Assembly: GCA_910579325.1 (NCBI GenBank)
Contig: CAJTTU010000028.1
Coordinates: 7,111-41,076 of the forward strand
Length of the DNA: 33,966 nt
Source: an uncultured Lachnospiraceae bacterium
GTDB taxonomy: Bacteria > Bacillota > Clostridia > Lachnospirales > Lachnospiraceae
Reading direction: 5' to 3'
The translations under genes and the position numbers were made by a program. This document shows, in pieces, positions 16,676 to 24,471 of this stretch. The notes beneath the pieces are model-generated. The model was not told the DNA's origin and did no database searches. It worked only from the letters and a program-made list of their open reading frames with translations. Within the stretch, counting starts at the first letter, position 1. The number at the start of each line of letters is the position of its first letter.

Positions 16676-17719
16676 TCATACTTTTATCACCGCTTTGACA
16701 ATATCCGCCTTATTTTGCAGGCTCTGCTCCATGGCCTTTTTAATCTCCTGCAGCGGGAACACATTTGATACGATCCCTCTTAAGTTTACCCTCCCGGAGG
16801 CCACGGCCTCGATGGCCATCGGATAAATGTGCCGGTACCGGTAACAGGTTTTTATGGTCAGCTCCTTGTCAAGCGCCATACTTAAGGGCAATGTCATCTC
16901 CCCGGTGGCGGAATAGCCCACCAGCACGATGGTACTTCCTTTTTTGGCTGCCCGGATCGCCTGCCGGGTGGTCGTTTCCATGCCCGCTGTCTCGATTACC
17001 AGATCCGTTCCTTTCCCGCCTGTCAGGCGCATCAGCTCATCAGCTGCATCGGTCCGGCTCCCGTTCACGATATCCGTAGCGCCCAGCTCCGACGCCTTTG
17101 AAAGCCGTTTCTCCATAATATCAACGGAAATGATCCTGGTCACTCCCATCGCCTTTAGCGCCATTACGGAAACGAGGCCGATACATCCGGCTCCCATAAC
17201 TGCCACAGTCATCCCCACATGGGCGCCTCCCTGGGCCGCCGCATGGAACCCTACCGCCAGCGGTTCGATCAGGGCTGCCTCCATCGTGTCCATGCTGTCC
17301 GGAATTTTAAAGCACAGGCCGGCTTCGTGGGTTACATATTCCTGAAATGCGCCGTCATAAGGGGGCGTGGAATAAAAAATCACGTCCGGGCATAAATTAT
17401 ACCGTCCTGTCCGGCAGAATTCACAGTGTCCGCAGGTACGCCCCGGTTCCAGCGCCACCCGGTCGCCGGGTTTCAGGTTTTGGACGCCCGCCCCCAGCTT
17501 CTCCACGATCCCTCCCACCTCATGCCCAAGCACAAAGGGCGGATGCACCACCACGTCGCCGATCGCCCCATGTTCATAAAAATGCAGGTCAGACCCGCAT
17601 ATTCCCACATACTCCACCCGGATCAGCACTTCTCCCGGTCCCGGCACGGGAATGTCCCGCTCCTTAAGTTCGATTTGCCTGATTCCGGTCATTACCGCAG
17701 CTTTCATCTTTTCCTTCAT
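16676..17719 (-). CDS. Zinc-dependent polyol (sorbitol/xylitol-type) dehydrogenase
   Basis: A 347-residue medium-chain dehydrogenase. Catalytic zinc residues are Cys41 (GICGSDLHFYEHG), His66-Glu67 (GHEVGG) and Glu152 (EPLAVG). Structural zinc cysteines are 96, 99, 102 and 110. The nucleotide-binding Rossmann motif is GAGCIGLV (177-184). CGSDLHFYEHGAIGD and HPPFVLGHE are characteristic of sorbitol/xylitol dehydrogenases, which oxidise a polyol to a ketose with NAD. The ATG at 17717-17719 has AGGAG upstream, preceded by the recurrent motif at 17737-17750. It is one of two zinc dehydrogenases in the operon, so two oxidation steps or two substrates are expected. Class is firm, exact substrate is not. 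Confidence 0.9.
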   Translation of the reverse strand: MKEKMKAAVMTGIRQIELKERDIPVPGPGEVLIRVEYVGICGSDLHFYEHGAIGDVVVHPPFVLGHEVGGIVEKLGAGVQNLKPGDRVALEPGRTCGHCEFCRTGRYNLCPDVIFYSTPPYDGAFQEYVTHEAGLCFKIPDSMDTMEAALIEPLAVGFHAAAQGGAHVGMTVAVMGAGCIGLVSVMALKAMGVTRIISVDIMEKRLSKASELGATDIVNGSRTDAADELMRLTGGKGTDLVIETAGMETTTRQAIRAAKKGSTIVLVGYSATGEMTLPLSMALDKELTIKTCYRYRHIYPMAIEAVASGRVNLRGIVSNVFPLQEIKKAMEQSLQNKADIVKAVIKV

Positions 17720-17736
17720 CTTTATCTCCTAATTAT

Positions 17737-17750
17737 AGTTCCGCAACCCC
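17737..17750 (-). repeat. Intercistronic motif copy (GGGGTTGCGGAACT)
   Basis: On the minus strand this copy, one base shorter at the 5' side, is followed by ATAATTAGGAGAT, the ribosome-binding site of the polyol dehydrogenase. It lies between that gene and the upstream ROK gene. Confidence 0.75.
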
Positions 17751-17764
17751 TTGTTCTTCTCCCG

Positions 17765-18697
17765 TCAGTTATCCGGATGCTGGCACAGGTAATGCAAGCC
17801 GTACAAAACGGAATTTTCCGGATCCTTTGCCTTCCTGATCTCCACTTTGCCACAGCAGTCCCAGATATGCTCCTGGATTCCTTCCGACAGCATCTCGTAC
17901 AGCCCCTCAAAATTCATGATGCCGCCGCTTAGCACCACCACCTCCGGGTCATAGGCATGGATCAGGTTCAAAATCCCGGTTCTCCATGATTTTACACAGT
18001 GGCTGACCGCCCGCACAGCCACGGCATCCTGTTTTTGGTACCATTTTTGCAGCACCCTGAAATCCAGCCCTGCCTCGCCGGATAGGCCGCTTTCTCCATA
18101 TCCCGGATCCTGCCTTACCAGCCGCTTAAGCGCCCATCCGGAAGCCATGGCTTCCAGGCAGCCATGGTTATTGCAGATACAACCGGGGCCGTTGACATCG
18201 ATAATAATATGCGAAGCCAGGGCGCCCGCCGTATAATGCCTGCTTTTCAGGATCTTTCCCTCATAAGCCACCGCCGTCCCCACGCCGGTTCCCAGAATCA
18301 GCATGGCCGCATCCTGAAAACCCCGGGCACAGCCGTAATGCAGTTCCCCCAGAAGGGCAAGCTTGGAATCCATCTCCATCACCATCGGCAGGCCGAAGGC
18401 CTCCCGGCACCAGCCCTCCAGGTCCATCCCCAGACTGTCCTCAAATTTCCCGATCAGTCCTACGGGTCGTTTCCTGATCGGGTCCACGATGCCCGGCATG
18501 GAAATTCCCACGCAGGAAAAGCCTTTAAGACCATGGTCGCCGGCCACCTTAAGCACCGCCTGTTTTGTATCCTTAAGCCTTACCGTAAGTCCGTTCTGCG
18601 CATAAGCCGGAATCGAGGTCTGGTTTAATATGCGCCCGTCCTCCATAGCCGCCAGCTTAATCGCCGTGCCGCCGAAATCTATCCCTATCGTTTTCAT
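17765..18697 (-). CDS. ROK-family sugar kinase
   Basis: A 310-residue protein with the N-terminal phosphate loop GIDFGGTAIKLA (5-16), a catalytic-type Asp110 (MEMDSKLALLGE) and the adenosine region LILGTGVGTAVAYEG. The ROK zinc motif is present as CICNNHGCLEA, with Cys173, Cys175 and Cys180. The usual GH before it is replaced by ASH (His163), and the C-x-C-G spacing is altered. ROK kinases phosphorylate glucose, fructose, mannose, N-acetylmannosamine or allose. The ATG at 18695-18697 has AGAGGG upstream. It is one of three carbohydrate kinases in the operon, between PfkB and polyol dehydrogenase. It lacks the N-terminal helix-turn-helix of ROK repressors, so it is an enzyme rather than a regulator. 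Confidence 0.87.
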   Translation of the reverse strand: MKTIGIDFGGTAIKLAAMEDGRILNQTSIPAYAQNGLTVRLKDTKQAVLKVAGDHGLKGFSCVGISMPGIVDPIRKRPVGLIGKFEDSLGMDLEGWCREAFGLPMVMEMDSKLALLGELHYGCARGFQDAAMLILGTGVGTAVAYEGKILKSRHYTAGALASHIIIDVNGPGCICNNHGCLEAMASGWALKRLVRQDPGYGESGLSGEAGLDFRVLQKWYQKQDAVAVRAVSHCVKSWRTGILNLIHAYDPEVVVLSGGIMNFEGLYEMLSEGIQEHIWDCCGKVEIRKAKDPENSVLYGLHYLCQHPDN

Positions 18698-18770
18698 TTG
18701 CCCTCTTTCCGGCTTTTACAGCCTCTCCGCCCGGATTCAATTTCAGAAAGTTTTTCCCGTTTTTTCTCTT

Positions 18771-19715
18771 TTACGCCTCAGCTAATCCCGGAAATCCCAA
18801 GGTACAGTCGCGAACCGTTACGAAGGGCCGAACCGCTTCAATCCCGTCCCTTTCTGCCAGCCCGAAGGCAAAGGCCGTCGCCGTCCCCGCCGCGGCTCCG
18901 GTTTCCAGCGCCTTCTGCCAGCTTTGTTCCGCCGCCCATCCCGCCAGAAAGCCTGCCAGCATGGAATCCCCGGCTCCCACGGTATTGCTTACGGCTCCCC
19001 GGATTCCCTCCGCATAGAATGCCTGGCCGCCGGCCGTAAAGAGCACCGCGCCCTCCCTGCCCATGGACACCAGGATGTTTTCCGCCCCTGCCCGGCGCAG
19101 CCTGCGGATACATTCCTCCAAATCCTCTGCTTTCCGGACGGATATGCCGCACAGCTCCTCCAGCTCCTTAAGGTTCGGCTTAATCAGAAACGGATGGCAG
19201 AATAATAGTCCCATCAGTTCTTCCCCGGTGGTGTCCGCAGCGATATGAAGCCCCGCAGGCCGCAGTTTTTCCACAAGATATGTATAAGCGCCCGCAAGCC
19301 CCTTCGGCACATTCCCGGACAAAACCAGATAATCCCCGGGCTTTAACGACCCAAGCTTCGCCGCCAGCCTGTCCATGTCTTCTTTCCCGATCACAGGCCC
19401 GTTTCCGTTGATCTCCGTTTCCTGTCCGGCAGTAATCTTCGTATTGATCCTGGTAAACCCATGGTTCAGCCAGACAAACTGACTGGAAACGCCGTAACGG
19501 CCAAGCATGGCCTCATAAGCCTTTCCGGTATCGCCGGCCAGAAATCCGAAAGCTTCCGTAGCCATGCCCAGCCTGCTTAAAATAATGGATACATTGACCC
19601 CTTTCCCGCCGGGAAACACATAGGCTTCATCAGCCCGGTTTAACTGCCCTTCCCGAAACCCGGAAAGGGTTACCAGATGGTCGATGGCCGGATTTAACGT
19701 CACCGTAGCAATCAT
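18771..19715 (-). CDS. PfkB-family kinase, 1-phosphofructokinase (FruK/LacC) group
   Basis: The start at ATG 19713-19715 gives 314 residues and the family's usual beginning MIATVTLNPAIDH, with GAGG six bases upstream. The alternative ATG at 19725-19727 overlaps the previous stop by four bases. Residues 36-42 hold the substrate loop GGKGVNV. VGAGDS near 246-251 gives the anion hole and catalytic Asp250. PfkB members of this group phosphorylate fructose 1-phosphate, tagatose 6-phosphate or related ketose phosphates to bisphosphates. With the FGGY and ROK kinases it suggests a ketose is phosphorylated twice and then cleaved. No aldolase gene lies in the window. Confidence 0.88.
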   Translation of the reverse strand: MIATVTLNPAIDHLVTLSGFREGQLNRADEAYVFPGGKGVNVSIILSRLGMATEAFGFLAGDTGKAYEAMLGRYGVSSQFVWLNHGFTRINTKITAGQETEINGNGPVIGKEDMDRLAAKLGSLKPGDYLVLSGNVPKGLAGAYTYLVEKLRPAGLHIAADTTGEELMGLLFCHPFLIKPNLKELEELCGISVRKAEDLEECIRRLRRAGAENILVSMGREGAVLFTAGGQAFYAEGIRGAVSNTVGAGDSMLAGFLAGWAAEQSWQKALETGAAAGTATAFAFGLAERDGIEAVRPFVTVRDCTLGFPGLAEA

Positions 19716-19723
19716 ACACTGCC

Positions 19724-20836
19724 TCATAGGCTGAATTCCTTCGCCGCCTCAAACATGGCGATAATATTTTCCACCGGGATATCATTCTGGATATGGTTGC
19801 AGCTGGAAAGAATATATCCGCCGTCATGGTACATGGCATTCAGCATCTTTTTCACTTCATCCCGCACATCCTGGACGGTTCCCCGCATCGCCTTCTGGGT
19901 ATCCACGCCTCCGTGGAAACAGATCTGATGGCCAAATTCCTGTTTCAGTCCATACGGGTCCATATCCGCCGCCACAGTCTGAATCGGGTTCAGGATATCC
20001 ACGCCGCAGCCTATGATCGCCGGAATCGCTTTCCGAACCGCGCCGCAGCTGTGCAGGAACACTTTTGCCCGGGGCGCTTTCTCCTTAATCATCGCGTTCA
20101 GCTTTTTTCGCTTTGAAAGGATAAATGTCTCCAGGCATTCGGGGGACAGCAGCAAAGAGGTCTGGGAGCCGTAATCGTCGCCGGTTTCCACAATATCCAC
20201 ATAAGGGCCGATCTCATCCAGCACATAGCCGTACCATTCCATCTGTACCCTGGCCACCTGGTCTGTCAGCCCGTGGGCAAATTCCTCGTCGGAAAGCATA
20301 TCTACCATGAAGTTTTCCGTTCCCCGAAGCCAGCAGGCCAGCTCAAAAATCCCGTTCATCGGCGCCCGCAGGGCGACGGCATACTGATTGTCCTCATATA
20401 ACCTCCGGGCCTGTTCCTTCATCCCAGTAAGGTCGATCAGCTCCTCCGCCCGGGGCCAGGCATAGGAAGCCAGATCCGCCGTATCCGCATCCTCCAGCGG
20501 ATTTTTCACAAACTCCATCCCGAAAGGACCCTTCTTTTGGACAATCCCCCACTCGTTCTGAAAAGAACCGTCCGGATAATGAACCGGAAATTTTTTATTT
20601 GTCTTCACAAACAGGCGGCGGATATCGACCTGAAAATAATCAAGGATTCTCTCGTCATAATAACAGGCGTTGCTGCCCTCCCTAAAGGGCGGGATATCTT
20701 CTTGAAAGCCAAGATAGTCTTTCAGTTTAAAATAAACGCCGTCTAACAGGCAGCAGGCCATCCCTCCCAGATCCAGGGGCACCCGGTCCGTCTGCTCATG
20801 GTTCAGTGCTTTTAATACTCTCTCTTTTGATGTCAT
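19724..20836 (-). CDS. UroD-fold methyltransferase (MtaA/CmuA family)
   Basis: A 370-residue protein with the uroporphyrinogen decarboxylase fold that is not the haem enzyme: the arginine-rich N-terminal motif of UroD is absent. It carries the HxC...C zinc signature of the MtaA/CmuA methyltransferases (His262, Cys264 in FLHSCGAV; Cys346 in ILSSCNHI). Such proteins transfer methyl groups to or from corrinoid proteins, and some anaerobic O-demethylases also have this fold. The N-terminus MTSKERVLKALNHEQTDRVP is typical. It sits between the FGGY and PfkB kinase genes, with the PfkB start overlapping or just after its stop. A methyltransferase inside a sugar operon, alongside a MttB-family enzyme in the neighbouring operon, is notable. 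Substrate and corrinoid partner are not known. Confidence 0.86.
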   Translation of the reverse strand: MTSKERVLKALNHEQTDRVPLDLGGMACCLLDGVYFKLKDYLGFQEDIPPFREGSNACYYDERILDYFQVDIRRLFVKTNKKFPVHYPDGSFQNEWGIVQKKGPFGMEFVKNPLEDADTADLASYAWPRAEELIDLTGMKEQARRLYEDNQYAVALRAPMNGIFELACWLRGTENFMVDMLSDEEFAHGLTDQVARVQMEWYGYVLDEIGPYVDIVETGDDYGSQTSLLLSPECLETFILSKRKKLNAMIKEKAPRAKVFLHSCGAVRKAIPAIIGCGVDILNPIQTVAADMDPYGLKQEFGHQICFHGGVDTQKAMRGTVQDVRDEVKKMLNAMYHDGGYILSSCNHIQNDIPVENIIAMFEAAKEFSL

Positions 20837-20883
20837 ATTCTCCTCTTTCCCGGCGCGGCTTTCCGCCCATGTCCGGCAAACCT

Positions 20884-22398
20884 TTAACAGATATTTTCTT
20901 TGTGCATTTCACCAAGGCGCGCCACAATCTCCTGGTATTTCCGGTATTGCCTGCCGTACCGTTTTGCCTGCACGCTGTCCGGAACAAAGGTTTTCCCCCT
21001 GCTTCTGGCATTCATTTCGGACGCAGCCTCCGCCATATCTTTAAAAATCCCGGTTCCGTACCCGGCGATTACCGCCGCCGCCTTATGGGAGGTGTCTTTT
21101 TGCAGAAGCTGTACAAAGGGCAGCCCCAGCACATCCGCCTTAATCCGGATAAATTCCTCGGACCTGGCGCCTCCCGCGCTGGTAAATACTTCCTTCACCT
21201 CAAGCCCCGGGAACATTTCTTTGATCCGTTTTAAGTAAAACCGGTATTCATACCCGATGGACTCCATAATGGATTTAAACATATGGGCCCTGCCGTGATA
21301 AAATTTCAGGCCGATCCAGTGCCCGGAAAAGCAGGCGTCGCTGGGACAGATCCTGCCTGCGAAAAAAGGAATAAAAAATAAAGAATCATTTTCCACGCCT
21401 GCAGTCTCTTTTGAGAGGGCATCAAAGGGCAGGCCGCCGTCATAATTGACCTGGTCATGATACCAGCTCATATCCTGGCCGCCCAGCACAAAGCCAAAGG
21501 GAGTAAAAAGCTTTGGGATCACCGACCGGGGGTACAAAAGAATCTTTTTTTCCGTATCCGGATGGTATTCATCCACGCAGGCGGTGATGACGGAGGCAGT
21601 CCCCGCCACATCCAGAACCATATTGCTTTTGACCAGCCCGGCTCCCAGGCAGGAGGCCGCCGTATCGCCGCATCCGGCCATAATGGGGGTGCCTTCCTTC
21701 AAACCTGACTGCGCCGCCCATTCTCCCGACACATGGCCCACCACATCAAAAGGCGCCACGATCTTCGGCATAATTCCTTCCGGAATCCCAAACAGCTCCA
21801 GAAGTTCATCGGACCAGCAGCCCTTTTTCGTATCCGCCATATTGGTCAGGTGGATATGGGTATAATCGATGTAGGCCTCCTCCGCCTTTAAGCCGGCCAT
21901 CCGGCCTGACACATAGGTAGACGCAGGGATCATTTTCCGGATTTTCGCGAAAACCTCCGGATGGTTTTCTTTCCACCAGTAAATCTTCGCCCCCTGAGCC
22001 ACAATGATAGGACAGCCGGACAGGCGGATAATCCGTTCCTCTCCCATCGCCTGCATTTTTCTGATCGACGATTCGCACCGCTTATCCAGTCCCGGGTCAT
22101 AAGGAATCACCGGATTCCAGTCCTCGTCGATCCCCACGATACCGGCCATCATCGCCACCACCGCAATGCCGGCGATGCAGGAGGCGTCCGCTTTGCTTTC
22201 CCGCAGCAGCGTTTGCGTAGCCAGAAGCACGCCCTTGGTCAGTTCTTCGGCCGGGATGCTGATTTCCCCGTCGTCTTTCTCCGTATACCTGTTTTCAGAA
22301 AACGCGCTGAACAGGACATCCCCGGACAGGTTTACCAGCGCAGCCTTCGTTCCCTGGGTGCCCAGATCCAGCGATAAAAAATATTTTTCCTTTAACAT
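20884..22398 (-). CDS. FGGY-family carbohydrate kinase (xylulokinase-like)
   Basis: The start at ATG 22396-22398 gives 504 residues, because AAGGA lies eight bases upstream; the ATG three codons earlier directly abuts it. The N-terminal phosphate loop LSLDLGTQGTKAAL, the middle AGCGDTAASCLGAG with DVAGTASV, and the C-terminal VFTSAGGARSEEFIRIKADVLGLPF (FGGY signature 2 region) place it in the family. FGGY kinases phosphorylate ribulose, xylulose, gluconate, glycerol, fuculose and other polyols or ketoses. The length agrees with xylulokinase-like members. It lies between the second zinc dehydrogenase and UroD-fold genes. It probably phosphorylates the ketose made by that dehydrogenase. Confidence 0.88.
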   Translation of the reverse strand: MLKEKYFLSLDLGTQGTKAALVNLSGDVLFSAFSENRYTEKDDGEISIPAEELTKGVLLATQTLLRESKADASCIAGIAVVAMMAGIVGIDEDWNPVIPYDPGLDKRCESSIRKMQAMGEERIIRLSGCPIIVAQGAKIYWWKENHPEVFAKIRKMIPASTYVSGRMAGLKAEEAYIDYTHIHLTNMADTKKGCWSDELLELFGIPEGIMPKIVAPFDVVGHVSGEWAAQSGLKEGTPIMAGCGDTAASCLGAGLVKSNMVLDVAGTASVITACVDEYHPDTEKKILLYPRSVIPKLFTPFGFVLGGQDMSWYHDQVNYDGGLPFDALSKETAGVENDSLFFIPFFAGRICPSDACFSGHWIGLKFYHGRAHMFKSIMESIGYEYRFYLKRIKEMFPGLEVKEVFTSAGGARSEEFIRIKADVLGLPFVQLLQKDTSHKAAAVIAGYGTGIFKDMAEAASEMNARSRGKTFVPDSVQAKRYGRQYRKYQEIVARLGEMHKENIC

Positions 22399-22443
22399 CT
22401 GCCGCATCCTTTTTATCAGTTGTTAACCAGTCACAAAGTTCAC

Positions 22444-23448
22444 TTAAGCCCCGTCAGGCTTCATCACGATCTTCATCGTTCCCGCAGGCTTTCCGTTAGT
22501 CAGATATCCCGCCAGCGTCTCCATGGAAACCACCTGGCTGATCACATCCTTTACGCGGATCTTGCCCTGGGAAACCAGGTCTATGGCCTGTGAATAGGTA
22601 TGGACCGCAGTGCATGTCCCGATATAAGTCCAGTCGTTGGCATAAATCTGGTACGGGCTTATGGGAACCATCGTATCCGTATCGGCACAGCCAAACTGAA
22701 GGATTCTGGCACGCTTTGCCGCCACGCCAAACATTTGTCCTATCACTTTCGGATTGCCCGTGGCATCTACCACCACGTCAAAGCCTTTCGGATACGCCTT
22801 CTTAACCTCCCCGATATTCCGGAAGGTTTTTGCCGCGCCCATCGCCGCCGCCCGCTCCAAGCATACGGGGTCAAGGTCTACGATGGCGACCTGGCTCATT
22901 CCCGCAATATTCAGCGCTTTCAGCAGCAGAAGCCCCATCGGCCCCGCGCCGAAAACCACCGCTTTCCCGCCGTATTCCGGCTGCAGCCGTTTTACCCCGT
23001 AAATCGCGCAGGCCAAAGGCTCGATCAGCGCGCCCTCCTCAAAACTGATGTTTTCAGGCAGCTCATAGAGCTGGGAAGCCGGCACGGCCACATATTCCGC
23101 AAAAGCCCCGTCCCTTGTCACGCCGGACGCCTGGGCATTCTCACACATGTTTTCCTGTCTGTTCAGGCAGTAATAACAGTGATGGCAGTATATATTCGGA
23201 TCAGCCGTTACCCGCTGGCCGGCCTTCCATCCTTTTACATTTTTTCCCACCTGTTCGATCACGCCGGAAAATTCATGGCCCTGAATCAGGGGATATACCG
23301 CCGGATATGTCCCGTGGTAAATATGGAAATCCGAGCCGCACAGGCCGGCTGCTTTTACTTTAATCAGAACCTCGTCTTCTTTTGGAACCGGAACCGCCGT
23401 ATCTCCCACTTTCATCTGTTCCACGGCATTTAATAATATCGCTTTCAT
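22444..23448 (-). CDS. Zinc-dependent alcohol/polyol dehydrogenase (arabinitol-type)
   Basis: A 334-residue medium-chain dehydrogenase. Catalytic zinc residues are Cys37 (GLCGSDFHIYHG), His58-Glu59 (QGHEFSG) and Glu143 (EPLACA). Structural zinc cysteines are 88, 91, 94 and 102. GAGPMGLL near 167-174 is the nucleotide-binding loop. It is shorter than, and clearly distinct from, the polyol dehydrogenase at 16676-17719, so this is not a recent duplication. Closest class by eye is the arabinitol/sorbitol/threonine dehydrogenase group. The ATG at 23446-23448 has AGGAGG upstream and a half copy of the recurrent motif. It follows directly after the ABC permease, a place that often marks the first step on an imported sugar. 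Confidence 0.9.
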   Translation of the reverse strand: MKAILLNAVEQMKVGDTAVPVPKEDEVLIKVKAAGLCGSDFHIYHGTYPAVYPLIQGHEFSGVIEQVGKNVKGWKAGQRVTADPNIYCHHCYYCLNRQENMCENAQASGVTRDGAFAEYVAVPASQLYELPENISFEEGALIEPLACAIYGVKRLQPEYGGKAVVFGAGPMGLLLLKALNIAGMSQVAIVDLDPVCLERAAAMGAAKTFRNIGEVKKAYPKGFDVVVDATGNPKVIGQMFGVAAKRARILQFGCADTDTMVPISPYQIYANDWTYIGTCTAVHTYSQAIDLVSQGKIRVKDVISQVVSMETLAGYLTNGKPAGTMKIVMKPDGA

Positions 23449-23466
23449 AGTCTTCCTCCTAATTGT

Positions 23467-23474
23467 AGTTCCGC
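23467..23474 (-). repeat. Half copy of the intercistronic motif (GCGGAACT)
   Basis: Only the 3' half of the motif is present, preceded by AAAAAACA and followed by ACAATTAGGAGGAAG, the ribosome-binding site of the dehydrogenase. Spacing to the Shine-Dalgarno box equals that of the full copies. Confidence 0.6.
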
Positions 23475-23486
23475 TGTTTTTTAGAG

Positions 23487-24470
23487 TTAATGTTTCTTTT
23501 TCTCTTTAATCGTGGAAAGGATCACCGCGGCGATGATAATCGCGCCTTTTAACATCTGCTGCGGATAGGCGGGTACGTTGCACAGATTTAAAATATTTGT
23601 GATAATCGCCAGGATAAAGGCGCCGATCAGGATCCCCAGCACATTGCCGGAGCCGCCGGACAGGGAAGTCCCGCCTACCACCACGGCCGTGATGCAGTCC
23701 ATTTCCAGCCCGTCGCCGCTGGCCGGGGAGCCTACGCCCAGCCTGGCCGCCAGCACGACGCCGCCAAGGCCTGCCAGAAGCCCCGTGAAGGCATAAGGCA
23801 GTATCTTGTAAAATCCTGTTTTGATTCCGCTTAGCCGGGCCGCTTCCTCATTTCCGCCTATGGCATAGCAGATACGGCCGAATTTTGAAAACTTGATCAA
23901 AATGACTGTCAGAAGATATACCAGGATCCAGATCAGCGTAGGCACCGGAAGAAACCCGAACAGCCGTCCGCCGCCCAGCATCTTAAATCCGGCCACATTC
24001 TCAAAGCCGGTCCATTGAATCGTCTTGGCGCTGGTAAACCAGTAAGCCATGCCCCGGGCAAAATACATGGTGCCGAGGGTTGTGATAAAAGGCGCCACCT
24101 TAAGCTTTGACACCAGAAGGCCGTTCAATATCCCAAACAGCGCCCCCACAAGAACAGCCATAAAACCGGCCGCTATCCAGTTATGGCTTTCCAGCCAGGT
24201 CGATGCCATCACGCCGGCCACCGCCGCCACCGAGCCTACGGAAAGGTCGATGCCCCCGGTCAATAGTATGGTAAACATGCCGCAGGACACAATCATGGAC
24301 ACGGCCATCTGCAAAACAAGGTTTTCAAAATTGGACTTTGTCAAAAACACCGGCGACGCGATACTGGAGATCACAATAATCAGCACCAGCACTGCCAATG
24401 GGATCAGCTGGGATTTGATCGCCTGGGAAAATCCGCTTAATTCCTTTGTTCCTTCTTTTTTTCCAACCAT
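23487..24470 (-). CDS. Sugar ABC transporter permease (RbsC-like)
   Basis: A 327-residue integral membrane protein with about eight to ten hydrophobic helices. It has the signatures of the ribose-type permease family: GIDLSVGSVAAVAGV, FITTLGTMYFARG, GNEEAARLSGI and VVVGGTSLSGGSGNVLGILIGAF. It would form the membrane channel with the ATPase encoded one base upstream; its ribosome-binding site (AGGAG) lies inside the ATPase 3' end, implying coupled translation. Substrate class is pentoses, hexoses or polyols carried by this family, with specificity set by the binding protein. Confidence 0.93.
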   Translation of the reverse strand: MVGKKEGTKELSGFSQAIKSQLIPLAVLVLIIVISSIASPVFLTKSNFENLVLQMAVSMIVSCGMFTILLTGGIDLSVGSVAAVAGVMASTWLESHNWIAAGFMAVLVGALFGILNGLLVSKLKVAPFITTLGTMYFARGMAYWFTSAKTIQWTGFENVAGFKMLGGGRLFGFLPVPTLIWILVYLLTVILIKFSKFGRICYAIGGNEEAARLSGIKTGFYKILPYAFTGLLAGLGGVVLAARLGVGSPASGDGLEMDCITAVVVGGTSLSGGSGNVLGILIGAFILAIITNILNLCNVPAYPQQMLKGAIIIAAVILSTIKEKKKH

Positions 24471-24471
24471 T

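Noticed and set aside
19724..20836. Haem-biosynthesis uroporphyrinogen decarboxylase
   Set aside because: The N-terminal substrate-binding arginine motif is missing and the methyltransferase HxC...C motif is present; the context is sugar catabolism.
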